NCBI RefSeq assembly: GCF_900187965.1
Contig: NZ_FZNL01000006.1
Coordinates: 1 to 64,000, forward strand
Reading direction: 5' to 3'
Length of the DNA: 64,000 bases
Source of the DNA: Flavobacterium sp. ov086
GTDB lineage: Bacteria > Bacteroidota > Bacteroidia > Flavobacteriales > Flavobacteriaceae
Every line of letters starts with the position of its first letter. Position 1 is the stretch's first letter. The notes beneath the pieces were generated by a model. That model searched no databases. It was not told where the DNA came from and saw only the letters and a program-made list of their open reading frames with translations. Shown here piece by piece: positions 35,081-43,549 of the stretch. The translations under genes were made by a program, and so were the position numbers.

Positions 35081-36853
35081 TTAATTATATCCTTGATTTT
35101 GTTTAATTACCTTTTGGTCGATAACGGTTTGCGGAATCGGGAATGCTCTTCTAAACGGTTGAGTCGCTGCTTTTGCAGTTCCTGGTAAATCGAATTTTCC
35201 AAAACGAATACTTTGTGGTCTTCTTTGTAATTCCCAATACAATTCAAAACCTAATTCTTTATACAACTGATTGGAGTCTAAAGTAGTAAGTACTTTTCCG
35301 GGAGCGTTTCCAAATAATGATTCTCTTTTTCTGCTTGTACGCAATTTATTAAGATCGATCATGGCTAAACCTGTGCTTCCTTTTCTAAAATAAGCTTCGG
35401 CTCTCATAGCATAGATTCCACCTAAACGGAATAACGGAATATCGACATTACTGTTACCGTTTCCTCCTTCAGGATCGAATTCGTATTTAAAAACACGGGC
35501 TCCCTGATTGATTTCGTTTTGAGCAAAAACAGATTTAGTAGGATCTGCAAATGTCAATGATGGTGTGAAATTCATTCTGGTAGTGGTGCTTTTTTCCATA
35601 ACTAATGGAGAAACTTTGATACGGTTACCTACCATTTCAAGAGATCCTGAAGGCAATAATATAGGTCCATATTGAAGTCCCGCCTGAATACCTCTGTTAA
35701 AGTGAAACCAAGGCGAACCCGGGCTACTTTTTGGCACAACATCTGTTGCAGGAACACTTACATCTGTACCATCATTCATAAACCATGTACCATCAGCATA
35801 TTGGTAATGTTGTTCGAATCTTGGATCGTCGTGATTACCATCCCATGATGCGTAGAATTCCGGAGTTGTACAAGCGGCATTTGTTCCCCTGTTTGCCGCA
35901 GATGTTCTCTGGTTGCGCTCCATAGATACATAAGCAAAACTGTTTGAACCATTACGGATGTAATCTATTTTTTGAGAAATTGCAAAAATAAGCTCTGTAC
36001 CATTCTCATTTGTTCTTGCAAAGTTTTTGAAAAAATCACTTTCTAAACTATATTTTCCTGAATCGATCAATAATGATGTATAATAAATAACACGGTCCAT
36101 ATCTGTTCCTGTGCTTCCTGCAACTGCTGGTTCATTAAAATTAAAAGCAGATGTAGCATTGTAGCGATCTTTAAAAACCGCACGATTCAAATACATATTA
36201 GCTAAAAAAGCATAAGCAGCTTGTTTGGTAAATCTTCCGTGGTGCGTTCTTTGAGTACCAGAATCAGCCAAATCAGGAATTAGTGCTTCAACATCTTTTA
36301 TTAACTGATCAATTTGCGTATCAGCTTTTAAAATTTGCAACGGTGCTGTTACACTCATTGGATCTCTATATGGCGCTTGCCCGAATAGATCTAATGTTGT
36401 GTAGGTATAATAAGCCAAAAGAGCTTTTGATTCTGCCAGGAATAATGTCTTTTCAGGAAAAGTTCCTGCTTGCACCGACCTAATTGCACTCAAAGAACGT
36501 GTAATTCCGTTGTTCAATAAATCCCAGTTAGAAACTATAATAGCATTTGTTGAACTCCATGTAAATTCATGCATATCTCTCCATTTTCCACCATCACCCC
36601 AGTCACTTCCACGAGTTGGTAAAATAGCTTCATCAGTAGTATATTCCTGCATGGCAAAAACGGCTCCGTGATCTGTAAAAGTTCCGTCTCCAAGTCTGTC
36701 ATATGCTGCTGCAAGTGAACCAGCCGGATCTGAAACAGAATTTCCTGATTTTTCATCCAAAACAACTTCATTTAAATCAGTACAACTGTTTAAGAGAAAA
36801 ATAAAAGAGAATATTGTTAAAATTTTTATGCTAAAAAATGTCTTTGTCTTCAT
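35081..36853 (-). CDS. SusD/RagB-family outer-membrane lipoprotein
   Basis: 590 aa. Lipoprotein signal with lipobox LLNSC (Cys24). The SusD fold has TPR-like helices (ESKALLAYYTYTTLDLFGQAPYRDP, QAAYAFLANMYLNRAVF) and the C-terminal RagB domain (YAMRAEAYFRKGSTGLAMIDLNKLR, ELGFELYWELQRRPQSIRFGKF). It caps the SusC porin encoded 3 bp upstream and captures nutrient at the cell surface. The ligand cannot be read from sequence. Neighbouring lipid phosphodiesterase genes suggest it may not be a glycan. Confidence 0.96.
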   Translation of the reverse strand: MKTKTFFSIKILTIFSFIFLLNSCTDLNEVVLDEKSGNSVSDPAGSLAAAYDRLGDGTFTDHGAVFAMQEYTTDEAILPTRGSDWGDGGKWRDMHEFTWSSTNAIIVSNWDLLNNGITRSLSAIRSVQAGTFPEKTLFLAESKALLAYYTYTTLDLFGQAPYRDPMSVTAPLQILKADTQIDQLIKDVEALIPDLADSGTQRTHHGRFTKQAAYAFLANMYLNRAVFKDRYNATSAFNFNEPAVAGSTGTDMDRVIYYTSLLIDSGKYSLESDFFKNFARTNENGTELIFAISQKIDYIRNGSNSFAYVSMERNQRTSAANRGTNAACTTPEFYASWDGNHDDPRFEQHYQYADGTWFMNDGTDVSVPATDVVPKSSPGSPWFHFNRGIQAGLQYGPILLPSGSLEMVGNRIKVSPLVMEKSTTTRMNFTPSLTFADPTKSVFAQNEINQGARVFKYEFDPEGGNGNSNVDIPLFRLGGIYAMRAEAYFRKGSTGLAMIDLNKLRTSRKRESLFGNAPGKVLTTLDSNQLYKELGFELYWELQRRPQSIRFGKFDLPGTAKAATQPFRRAFPIPQTVIDQKVIKQNQGYN

Positions 36854-36856
36854 GAT

Positions 36857-39800
36857 TTATAATTTTAAAGTTGCTCCAAAACTGAACGTTCTCGAAGTTG
36901 GATAAGCCGCGTAATCAATACCAATAGATTGGTTTCCTGCGCTTGGTTTCGGGCTGTTAATTAATGGGTCAAAACCTGAGTAATGCGTTATTGTAACTAA
37001 ATTATTTCCTGTTACATAAAGCGTTAATCCGTTTAACCAGTTCAATCCTTTTAAGTCGAAATTATAACCAATACGCGCCGTATTTAATCGGATAAAATCA
37101 GATTTTTCTAAGAAAAGAGTCGACAAAATTGGTGAGTTTGTTGGATTTGCACCAGACTCATAATAATTTGTAGAAACGTTTCTGTCAGAAGCCAGATTGT
37201 TGATATTTAAAGCATTTAATCCTGTATTATTTAACAAATAACCTCCGGTTTGACCAATAATTGAGAATGAAAAACTGAAGTTTTTATATCTCATATCACT
37301 ATTAAGTCCGTAGTAAAAAGTTGGTAAAGCGCCTTCGATAATAACCCTGTCGCTGTTATCAATTTTACCGTCACCGTTTTGATCTTTAAAGATGTTACCG
37401 CCTTTACTATCAAAACCTATGTGTTGTAACAAGTAAAATGAACCTGCAGCATAACCACTTTTATAAATATTTGCATTTACACCAGATTGTCCTGGACCTG
37501 AAATAGTTCCTGTTAAGATTTCTGAAATTGGTAAATCTTCAATTTTATTGTTTAATGTTGCTCCGTTTACGTCAACATTCCAGCTAAAATCTTTAGTGCT
37601 AATGATTTTTGAACCTAACATAAACTCAAAACCTTTGTTCACAATTTTACCCTGATTGCTAAGATTCGTCCAAACCATTGTAGTTGGACTTAATAATGGC
37701 GAAGTAACGTTTAAGATAGCGTCTGTAGTGGTTTTCTTGAAATAATCAAGGCTACCGTACAATTTATCCTTCCATAAACTAAAATCTAAACCCAAATTCG
37801 ATTGTGTTACAACCTCCCATTTTAATTCAGGATTTGCTGTTCTCACTACAGAAACTCCGTTTACAAGATTTAAATCATCATACAAATAATATCCGTCAGC
37901 ACCAGATAAAGAATAACTTGCTTTCGTAATTTTATTCTCCACTTCCTGATTTCCTGTTTGTCCCCAGCTTGCTCTTAACTTTAAATTGTTGATAGCCGAT
38001 ACATTTTCTAAGAAACTTTCTTTAGAAATATTCCATCCTAAAGCAAATGAAGGAAAGTAACCATATTTGTTATTATCTCCAAAACGAGTCGAACCATCCG
38101 CTCTCATCGAAGCCGTTAAAAGATATTTTTCGTTGAAAGTATAATTCAACCTTCCAAAGTAAGACTGTAATTCGTTTTCCTGAGCATATCCGGAAAGTAC
38201 AGGAAGAATACCTTTGAATCCAGGATTGATTTCAGGTTTTACACCAACACCTTTTTCAGTAATACCTTCAATACTAAAACTTGTACCTGATCTTTCGAAT
38301 TTTTGATAAGAGAAACCACCCAAAACTTCGACCTTATGTTTTCCAAATGTTCCGTTGTAAGTTAAATAATGTTCGATTAATGAGTTCTTTGAATCAAGAT
38401 TATTCTGAACATATTTACCAATTTTACTTATATCCGTAATGTTTGGATAAATTGTAGTATTTCTTTCAGAAGTTGAACGGTCTACCCCAACGTTTAGTTT
38501 ATATTCTAATCCGTTAACGATTCTAAAAGAAGCTTCTAGATTTCCTAAAACACGCAACGTATTCGTTTGATCCTCATAAATACTTAATAAATAAGCAGGA
38601 TTATAATGCGCATTCATATTAAAATTCGTGTAGTTTCCGTTTGCATCAAAAACTGATCTTGTTGGGTTTGCCATCAAAGTATGTATCACCAATTGTCCGT
38701 TAGAACCACCGTCATCACTTGTAGGAACTCCGTCATCTACAGTCTGACTCGCTGTAAGATTCACTTTTAATTTTAAACGTTTATTGTCCAAAAATGATTC
38801 AGCAGCATTAATTCTACCCGAAAGACGTTTGAAATTACTGTTACGAATAATTCCTTGCTGATCCATTTGTGCAACAGAAGCATAATAATTTCCTGATTCT
38901 GTTTGTTTTGCAAAAGACAAAGCGTTGTTGGTAGTGATTGCAGATCTAAAAATTACATCCTGCCAATCTGTGTTTCCACCATGATCAAATGCTTTATCTT
39001 TTATCGCATTTCTATATTCACTTGCATTTAAAACATCCAATTTATGAGCAACATTCGAAACTCCCATATAAGAATCAAAAGATAATGTTCCTTCGCCTTT
39101 AGATCCTTTTTTTGTAGTAACCAAAACAACTCCGTTTGATCCTCTTGCTCCATAAATAGCAGCTGCAGAAGCATCTTTAAGAACCGTAATCGATTCGATA
39201 TCACTTGTATTCAAAAAATTTAATGGATTTTTTGCCGTAGAACTTCCAAAACCAACATTCGTTCCAGCCGGACTGATATCATCATTAGACAATGGCATAC
39301 CATCGACTACGAACAAAGGCGTACTTCCACTTCTGATAGATCCAACTCCACGAATCGTAACATTTACTCCAGCTCCTGGTTCTCCACTTGTGCTTACAAC
39401 ACGAACTCCAGCTACTTTTCCTTGTAATAAATTGTCAGGCGAAATATTAACTCCTTGTCTAAAATTTGCCGCTTCAAGTTGTGTAACAGCTCCGGTAACA
39501 TCTTTTTTAGCTTGTTTACCATAACCTACAACCAAAACTTCATTTAGTTCAGCAGCATTTGGCTCTAACTGAATCGTCATAAAACCACTTTGTACCACAA
39601 CAGTCTTGGTATTATAACCCATATATGAAACTTGGATTGTTTTGCCCTCACCTACTGTGATTTCAAATTCTCCATCGAAATTAGTGGTAGTTGCATTTGA
39701 CGAACTCGTTTCCATAACAGTCGCACCAGGAATTGGCACTTTATTTTCGTCAACAATTTTTCCCTTTACCTTAACTCTGTCAATTGCTTTACGCGAAATA

Positions 39801-40147
39801 GTTTTTGGTGCTTCTGTTTTTTGAATTAAAACTAATTTTCCATTAATGTTGTAATTGAAATTAGCTTTTTTAGAAAGATCGTTTAAAATTAAAGCTACAG
39901 AATCATCTGAAAAATCTACCGTATATACTGTATTATCAGCAATAATTGCTTGTCCATAACTAAACTTATAGTCTGTTTGTTTGCTTAGTTTTGAAAAAAT
40001 AGAAACAAGTGTAGCTTTTTCTGTTTTATTTTTTACTTTTGAATTCTCTAGGAAATTAGTTTTACTGTAACCATTTTGAATGGCCAGTAACGCCAGGACT
40101 AAAAAGGCAATTCTCTTTAGATTTAAATAGGAAAGTTTAAAATACAT
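36857..40147 (-). CDS. SusC/RagA-family TonB-dependent transporter with STN signalling domain
   Basis: 1096 aa. Signal peptide (to about residue 28, GYSK), then an STN domain (about 45-110, FSKLSKQTDYKFSYGQAI), a carboxypeptidase-regulatory-like domain (about 128-205) and a plug (VLVVGYGKQAKKDVTGAV; VRGVGSIRSGSTPLFVVDGMPL-like region). The 22-strand barrel ends in FSFGATLKL. The STN domain normally talks to a FecR anti-sigma protein, and one is encoded just upstream, so import and gene induction are linked. The pair with SusD forms the uptake complex. Confidence 0.96.
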   Translation of the reverse strand: MYFKLSYLNLKRIAFLVLALLAIQNGYSKTNFLENSKVKNKTEKATLVSIFSKLSKQTDYKFSYGQAIIADNTVYTVDFSDDSVALILNDLSKKANFNYNINGKLVLIQKTEAPKTISRKAIDRVKVKGKIVDENKVPIPGATVMETSSSNATTTNFDGEFEITVGEGKTIQVSYMGYNTKTVVVQSGFMTIQLEPNAAELNEVLVVGYGKQAKKDVTGAVTQLEAANFRQGVNISPDNLLQGKVAGVRVVSTSGEPGAGVNVTIRGVGSIRSGSTPLFVVDGMPLSNDDISPAGTNVGFGSSTAKNPLNFLNTSDIESITVLKDASAAAIYGARGSNGVVLVTTKKGSKGEGTLSFDSYMGVSNVAHKLDVLNASEYRNAIKDKAFDHGGNTDWQDVIFRSAITTNNALSFAKQTESGNYYASVAQMDQQGIIRNSNFKRLSGRINAAESFLDNKRLKLKVNLTASQTVDDGVPTSDDGGSNGQLVIHTLMANPTRSVFDANGNYTNFNMNAHYNPAYLLSIYEDQTNTLRVLGNLEASFRIVNGLEYKLNVGVDRSTSERNTTIYPNITDISKIGKYVQNNLDSKNSLIEHYLTYNGTFGKHKVEVLGGFSYQKFERSGTSFSIEGITEKGVGVKPEINPGFKGILPVLSGYAQENELQSYFGRLNYTFNEKYLLTASMRADGSTRFGDNNKYGYFPSFALGWNISKESFLENVSAINNLKLRASWGQTGNQEVENKITKASYSLSGADGYYLYDDLNLVNGVSVVRTANPELKWEVVTQSNLGLDFSLWKDKLYGSLDYFKKTTTDAILNVTSPLLSPTTMVWTNLSNQGKIVNKGFEFMLGSKIISTKDFSWNVDVNGATLNNKIEDLPISEILTGTISGPGQSGVNANIYKSGYAAGSFYLLQHIGFDSKGGNIFKDQNGDGKIDNSDRVIIEGALPTFYYGLNSDMRYKNFSFSFSIIGQTGGYLLNNTGLNALNINNLASDRNVSTNYYESGANPTNSPILSTLFLEKSDFIRLNTARIGYNFDLKGLNWLNGLTLYVTGNNLVTITHYSGFDPLINSPKPSAGNQSIGIDYAAYPTSRTFSFGATLKL

Positions 40148-40189
40148 GATTTAAGTTATTGGTTTTTTATCGATACTTAATTATTAATC

Positions 40190-40217
40190 GCAGTTGTTCT
40201 CAGCAACTGCTTTTTTG
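40190..40217 (+). terminator. GCAGTTG/CAACTGC hairpin between fecR-like and susC-like genes
   Basis: A 7-bp perfect stem is followed on the plus strand by TTTTTTG, so it looks like a plus-strand terminator inside a minus-strand operon. It may block antisense reading or, on the minus strand, act as an attenuating hairpin before SusC. Confidence 0.5.
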
Positions 40218-40220
40218 TTT

Positions 40221-41144
40221 TTAATTCACTTTTACTATTTCGTCATAAACTTTGAATTTTAGGTTTGTGATATAATTAATTTGTTCTAAAACATTCTCTA
40301 ATGATGCGTCCTTCTTTATGAACACCGTTAATGGCGTTGCTAATACTTGTTCATTATTGTACTGAAATGAAACTCCGTATTTATATTGTAAAATCGTAAT
40401 AACTTGTTTAAGAGTGGTTTGATCCAGCGTTACATCTGTATTGTACCAATTAACCAAAAATGATTTATCAGCCATTTGTTTGCTCAGTTTTTGAGATTCA
40501 AACAAAGCTTCTTCATTTGGTACCAAATCAACACTTTGCCCTTTTGAGGTAACATTTACTTTTCCGGTAACAACAATCACTTCACATTTTGATTTTGATA
40601 ACTGAATGTGAAATGACGTTCCTACTACTCTGGTTTTGATTTCGCGGGAAGAAATAATAAAAGGATGTTTTTTGTCTTTGGCAATTTCAAAAAATGCATT
40701 TCCTTTTAATAGCGAAACCTTTCTTTCGTCTCCTTCAAATTTTTCAGGATATTGAAATGATGAATTTGCTGCCAGATAAATTTTCGAGCCATCACTTAAT
40801 TCGATAGATTTGGGGGAATCTGAGGTTTTAAATGACAGTTGCTTTTCGATAGCAATATTTGGTCGGAAGAAAAATCCTAAACCAACAAGAAAAAGAATAG
40901 TGGCAGCTGCCATGTATTTTAAATAAGGACTAAAAGTTTTTTTCTTCCCTATTCTAAGTTGAATATTTTCGTAGATTTCCTGAGAAACTTCATCTGAATT
41001 TCCCATTGAAACCTCATTCCATTTTGAAAGCTGATATTGAGTAAAAGCAAAATCATTAAGTAGATTTTCTTCTGCTATTGAAGTTTTATTTCGCGAACTT
41101 TTATCTATAAGATATTCTAAACTATGTTTGATTCTTTTTATCAT
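40221..41144 (-). CDS. FecR-family anti-sigma factor
   Basis: 307 aa. A cytoplasmic N-terminus with a helical sigma-binding region (about 1-80) is followed by one transmembrane helix (about 85-102, YMAAATILFLVGLGFFF). Next come the periplasmic FecR domain (KSIELSDGSKIYLAANSSFQYPEKFEGDERKVSLLKGNAFFEIAKD) and a C-terminal DUF4974-type segment. It keeps the adjacent ECF sigma factor inactive until the STN domain of SusC signals substrate. Confidence 0.95.
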   Translation of the reverse strand: MIKRIKHSLEYLIDKSSRNKTSIAEENLLNDFAFTQYQLSKWNEVSMGNSDEVSQEIYENIQLRIGKKKTFSPYLKYMAAATILFLVGLGFFFRPNIAIEKQLSFKTSDSPKSIELSDGSKIYLAANSSFQYPEKFEGDERKVSLLKGNAFFEIAKDKKHPFIISSREIKTRVVGTSFHIQLSKSKCEVIVVTGKVNVTSKGQSVDLVPNEEALFESQKLSKQMADKSFLVNWYNTDVTLDQTTLKQVITILQYKYGVSFQYNNEQVLATPLTVFIKKDASLENVLEQINYITNLKFKVYDEIVKVN

Positions 41145-41227
41145 AATACTTATTATTACTAGTAAGTACCAGAATCATGAAATCGTACTATCCGGAAATA
41201 TTATGAAACCATTAACAGAAAGTTATC

Positions 41228-41752
41228 TTAAAACTTTTGATTCAAAATAATAAATGGAGCAAGCCAGGCAAGGTCTTTTAAGCCTTCGCGTAATTGTTTT
41301 AGTGCTGAAGAAATTTGATTTTTAACCGTTTGTTTCGAAATTCCCAATTCATCAGCAATTTGATCAATTGACATATCCTGAAATTTATACATCAACAGAA
41401 CTTCTTTTCTTTTCTCCGGAAGTTTGTCTAATAAGGAATAAAGTAAATCCATTAATTCAGGATCGATCGTCGCAAAATTATCTATAATGTAATCTTCAAA
41501 TTGATCTTCGAGAATCGTCTTGTCAAAACGATTATTTTGGTAATGTTTGAAAACCTGATTTTTTACAGCCCGAAACAAATAAGGCTCGATGGCATTTATA
41601 TTCAAATCATCTTTTCTTTCCCATAAATCGATAAAAACATCCTGAACTATATTCTGTGCCAAGTCTTTATCCTGAGTCATCGTATACGAAAAGGCATTGA
41701 GCTTTTTCCAGTATTCAGTATACGTTTTTTCAAAAATTTCAGGGTTTTTCAT
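41228..41752 (-). CDS. ECF-type RNA polymerase sigma-70 factor
   Basis: 174 aa. Region 2 (YTEYWKKLNAFSYTMTQDKDLAQNIVQDVFIDLWERKDDL) and region 4 (LPEKRKEVLLMYKFQDMSIDQIADELGISKQTVKNQISSALKQLR) are complete. It should direct transcription of the downstream SusC/SusD genes under control of FecR. First gene of the cassette. Confidence 0.95.
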   Translation of the reverse strand: MKNPEIFEKTYTEYWKKLNAFSYTMTQDKDLAQNIVQDVFIDLWERKDDLNINAIEPYLFRAVKNQVFKHYQNNRFDKTILEDQFEDYIIDNFATIDPELMDLLYSLLDKLPEKRKEVLLMYKFQDMSIDQIADELGISKQTVKNQISSALKQLREGLKDLAWLAPFIILNQKF

Positions 41753-42186
41753 AACTAATTTGGGGACTATTTGGTGATGTAAAATAATAAAATGTTATAC
41801 CAAAGTTTTTTGTCTGAACGTTATCTTTAAATTAAGTAATGAATTCATTTGTTTTATTAATACTACTTTTTTCAGGGAGAAATGACAATTGGTTTGCGAT
41901 TTCTTTTTCTTTAACTAACATAAAAATCAGATTGTGTATTTAATTTAGTGCCTACTAAAATACCGTATAGAGACAGTTAAAAAAGATAACACTAATTGTT
42001 ACTAATACGTTCGTGAAATTAATTTCACAAACAAGGTTAATGTATTAAAATTTGTGCTCCCGAAGCTTCGGGATCGTGCAATTAGTGTTCAAAACTGATT
42101 TAGAATATTTATGTCCACATGTTTACTAAAAAGGTAATTTTCTAATGCTGCGTCCTCAGTATTAATAAAAATTATACCTTTCAATC
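41753..42186. promoter_or_regulatory. 434-bp divergent region between the ECF sigma and PI-PLC genes with two perfect palindromes
   Basis: GTGAAATTAATTTCAC at 42013-42028 and TCCCGAAGCTTCGGGA at 42058-42073 are 16-bp perfect palindromes lying 30 bp apart. TACCTTTC near 42174 resembles a -7 element for the PI-PLC gene. The palindromes are candidate operators or hairpins. The second also appears, slightly changed, within the terminator at 46275-46320. Confidence 0.5.
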
Positions 42187-43248
42187 ATGAAACAAATTCT
42201 GTTTACACTATTTCTTGCCGGCGCAATCCACAACGGCATACATGCGCAAAACGACAACCTAAAAATCAACCAAATTCAAGTAATTGGCTCGCACAACAGT
42301 TACCGTCAGAATATCGAAAAAGATTTATACGATTTCATTCAGGCAAAAGATACTTCGCGTTCCCTAAAAGGGCTTCAATACACGCATATTTCGCTTACAG
42401 AACAATTAAATAAAGGTTTGCGAAATCTGGAAATTGATGTTCAGCCCGATTCAAAAGGCGGAAAATTTGCACATCCAAAAGGATTGGATCTTGCAAAATC
42501 TGAAGCCGCTTATGATCCAAAAGGAGAGATGAAAAAACCGGGTTTTAAAGTTTTTCATATGATCGATATTGATTTCAGAACTTCTTGTTACACGCTTCAA
42601 ATTGCGCTTGCTGAATTAAAAAAATGGTCTGATGCAAACCCAAATCACATTCCGGTTTTTATTACGCTGGAACCAAAAGATGATGACAGTTTCTTAGGTA
42701 CAAAAGCGGAAAAATTTACTCCTGAATTATTTGATGCTTTAGACAAAGAACTTAGAAAAGGCTTAGGAAATAAATTAATTACACCCGATATGGTTCGTGG
42801 AAAATACAAAACTCTAGAAGAAGCTGTTTTAAACAACAATTGGCCAACGCTGAAAAAAGCAAAAGGTAAGTTCTTATTTATTCTGGACAATAACGGAGCC
42901 AAAAGAGATCTGTATGCGTTGAATCATCCTTCGCTAAAAGGACGTGCCGCTTTCGTTTGCGCAGATCCAGGGAAACCAGAAGCTGCAGCATTATTGATAG
43001 GCAATTCTGAAGATCCAAGAATTACAGACTTGGTCAAAAAAGGATATATAATCCGTACCAGAGCCGACTCAGATACTAAAGAAGCCCGCAAAAATGATTA
43101 TTCACACTTTGAAGCAGCCAAAAAATCAGGCGCACAAATCATCACCACCGATTATTATTTGCCAAGTACTTTCTTCAATTCTCCTTATCAGATAAAATAT
43201 GATGATGGGACTTATGTGAGAGTGAATCCGGTAAACGGAATGAAGTAA
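42187..43248 (+). CDS. Secreted phosphatidylinositol-specific phospholipase C-like (PI-PLC-C1) phosphodiesterase
   Basis: 353 aa. Signal peptide (residues 1-20, GIHAQ), then a TIM-barrel phosphodiesterase domain. The catalytic-site region is IGSHNSYRQ, and the metal-ligand region is NLEIDVQPDSKGGKFAHPKG. Further barrel strands are FKVFHMIDIDFRTSC, PVFITLEPKDDD and KGYIIRTRADSDT. The C-terminal segment is KSGAQIITTDYYLP. It resembles the calcium-dependent PI-PLC-C1 group. It should cleave phosphoinositides or related glycerophosphodiesters outside the cell. It is divergent from the ECF/SusCD cassette and faces a metallophosphoesterase gene. Confidence 0.9.
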   Translation: MKQILFTLFLAGAIHNGIHAQNDNLKINQIQVIGSHNSYRQNIEKDLYDFIQAKDTSRSLKGLQYTHISLTEQLNKGLRNLEIDVQPDSKGGKFAHPKGLDLAKSEAAYDPKGEMKKPGFKVFHMIDIDFRTSCYTLQIALAELKKWSDANPNHIPVFITLEPKDDDSFLGTKAEKFTPELFDALDKELRKGLGNKLITPDMVRGKYKTLEEAVLNNNWPTLKKAKGKFLFILDNNGAKRDLYALNHPSLKGRAAFVCADPGKPEAAALLIGNSEDPRITDLVKKGYIIRTRADSDTKEARKNDYSHFEAAKKSGAQIITTDYYLPSTFFNSPYQIKYDDGTYVRVNPVNGMK

Positions 43249-43251
43249 ACT

Positions 43252-43549
43252 TTAGTTTCAGGTTTATTTTGTTTCAAGTTTCAAGTTATTGAAATGAGAT
43301 TTAACCGCAAAGGGTGCAAAGCTTTTTGTTTTAGATTGCGCTTAATAAACGCAAAGTTCGCAAAGCTGGTTTTGTTTAATCTCGCAAAGACGCGAAGTCG
43401 CAAAGCTAATTGACTAAGCTTTGCGAACTTTGCGTTTTATTTAAAGCCTTACATACAAAAAAACTTTGCGCCCTTTGCGGTTAAAAAAACGTTCCAATTT
43501 TCACACACAGTAAAACTTGAAACCTGAAACAAATTAAAACTTGAAACTA
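43252..43549. repeat. 298-bp nested inverted repeat between PI-PLC and metallophosphoesterase genes
   Basis: Outer arms (43252-43287 and 43515-43549) are GTTTCAAGTTTCAGGTTT-type copies in inverted order. An inner long inverted repeat (43301-43485) runs from AACCGCAAAGGGTGCAAAG to its near-complement CTTTGCGCCCTTTGCGGTT, with further AACGCAAAGTTCGCAAAGCT/AGCTTTGCGAACTTTGCGTT arms inside. It also marks the convergent 3' ends of both genes. Confidence 0.85.
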
